NCBI RefSeq assembly: GCF_963675635.1
Contig: NZ_OY776488.1
Coordinates: forward strand, 2,500,001-2,564,000
Direction: 5' to 3'
Length of the DNA: 64,000 nucleotides
Source: an uncultured Pseudodesulfovibrio sp.
Lineage (GTDB): Bacteria; Desulfobacterota; Desulfovibrionia; Desulfovibrionales; Desulfovibrionaceae
Of this stretch, positions 63,323 through 64,000 are shown piece after piece. Every line of letters begins with the position of its first letter. Within the stretch, counting starts at the first letter, position 1. The translations under genes were made by a program, and so were the position numbers. The notes under the pieces are model-generated. The model had not been told where the DNA came from. It did no database searches and saw nothing but the letters and a program-made list of their open reading frames with translations.

Positions 63323-64000
63323 TTAGAAGCGTTCAAATCCACTGTCGTCTTCTCCCATATCCAGGTCCATACCAGACGACTTGGGTGTCGCCTTAGGTGC
63401 GGACGACGGCAAAGGTCTGGGCGATGATGCCCGGGAGACACTGACCGACGTTGCAGGAGCTCCTCCGCCACGAAGTCTGAAGAAACCGATAACCTGTTGA
63501 AGTTGGGCAGCATGACCGGCCAGTTCTTCAGAGGAAGCGGCCAGTTCTTCAGATTCTGCCGAGTTCTGCTGCACCACACGATCAAGTTCGAGAATGGCAT
63601 TCTTGATTTGTGATGAGCCTGTGGTCTGCTCATGACTGGCTGTAGATATCTCCAAGACAAGTTCGGCTGTCCGGGTAATATCCGGAACCATTTTTTCCAG
63701 CATTTTTCCGGCCTGTTCAGCGATATCCATACTGTTGACGGAAAGCCCACTGATTTCTGCGGCAGCCACACCGCTTCGCTCTGCCAGCTTCCGCACTTCG
63801 GCGGCAACAACCGCGAATCCCTTGCCGTGTTCACCGGCTCGTGCAGCCTCGATGGCCGCATTGAGTGCAAGCAGATTGGTCTGACGGGCAATTTCCTCGA
63901 CAATGGCTATCTTGTCCGCGATCTGACGCATAGCCTCGACGGTCCGGGTAACGGATTCGCCTCCCGCAGAAGCATCTCCTGCGGCCTGACGCGCTATGCC
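63323..64000 (-). CDS. Methyl-accepting chemotaxis protein, C-terminal part
   Basis: The gene enters from beyond base 64000; 225 codons are visible. [44 protein letters not shown] is the conserved hairpin tip that contacts CheA/CheW. Heptad coiled coil follows, with [20 protein letters not shown] as a Ser/Pro-rich linker and a C-terminal [14 protein letters not shown], a tail of the kind used to bind CheR in other receptors but not the canonical NWETF. The sensor domain is outside the window. Confidence 0.93.
   Translation of the reverse strand, partial: GIARQAAGDASAGGESVTRTVEAMRQIADKIAIVEEIARQTNLLALNAAIEAARAGEHGKGFAVVAAEVRKLAERSGVAAAEISGLSVNSMDIAEQAGKMLEKMVPDITRTAELVLEISTASHEQTTGSSQIKNAILELDRVVQQNSAESEELAASSEELAGHAAQLQQVIGFFRLRGGGAPATSVSVSRASSPRPLPSSAPKATPKSSGMDLDMGEDDSGFERF

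Overview
The window looks like chromosomal DNA of a sulfate-reducing deltaproteobacterium of the Desulfovibrio/Pseudodesulfovibrio group. Supporting signs are a CooA-CooS carbon monoxide dehydrogenase locus with a Desulfovibrio-type Cys-X2-Cys motif, rex beside the F0 genes atpE/atpB/atpI/atpZ, metH divergent from rpoH, long-form hisG, a selenocysteine-containing SelD and a UbiA/MqnP-type prenyltransferase. This assignment rests on recognised families and remembered gene order; no database search was made. I see no tRNA, rRNA, CRISPR array, insertion sequence or prophage.

Layout. 1-1017: 5' end of cooS, a CooA-type promoter and cooA. 1137-3350: periplasmic binding protein, methyltransferase and TerC. 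3359-3821: first copy of a long structured intergenic repeat (second copy 36141-36731). 3924-8872: hisI-hisG, a DegT-type aminotransferase, a DUF3089 hydrolase and a PhoB-like regulator. 8981-11545: rex and the F0 cluster, with Rex-like operators. 11839-14620: zinc-ribbon DUF3426 protein, hpt, an ArgA-like acetyltransferase and a TlpA-like lipoprotein. 14927-18957: an Rhs polymorphic-toxin locus. 19003-28764: PHP-glycosyltransferase, DksA-like protein, transporters, prenyltransferase, MscS, metal exporter with MarR regulator, metX-metW and a damaged hsp20. 29019-38750: glycosyltransferases, a radical SAM-TPR protein, deacetylase-like protein, GNAT, WbuC, an EamA transporter and TatD. 38896-49661: rocD, a hybrid PAS kinase, selD, rfaE2, a Cys-cluster protein, metH and rpoH. 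49695-64000: TPR and LolB-like lipoproteins, rpiB-tkt-glpX, PilZ, EamA, folD, eno, coaX and the C-terminal part of a chemotaxis receptor.

The most unusual region is 14927-18957. One complete but short Rhs protein is followed by two further start-less copies of the Rhs C-terminal end. Each of the three ends in a different tip and overlaps a small membrane protein with a zinc-ribbon-like tail, a plausible immunity protein. Conserved DNA flanks unrelated DNA in each module, and terminator hairpins separate the modules, as expected for a store of silent tips that can be recombined onto the expressed Rhs gene.

Other points a gene caller would miss: the true start of selD lies upstream of an in-frame TGA followed by a SECIS-like hairpin; a CooA operator with a correctly spaced -10 box lies before cooS; a terminator sits 3 nt from the ribosome binding site of the gene after eno; hsp20 appears to have lost its beta-9 strand by deletion between short repeats; and two plus-strand genes (34536, 35185) start at the foot of perfect hairpins.
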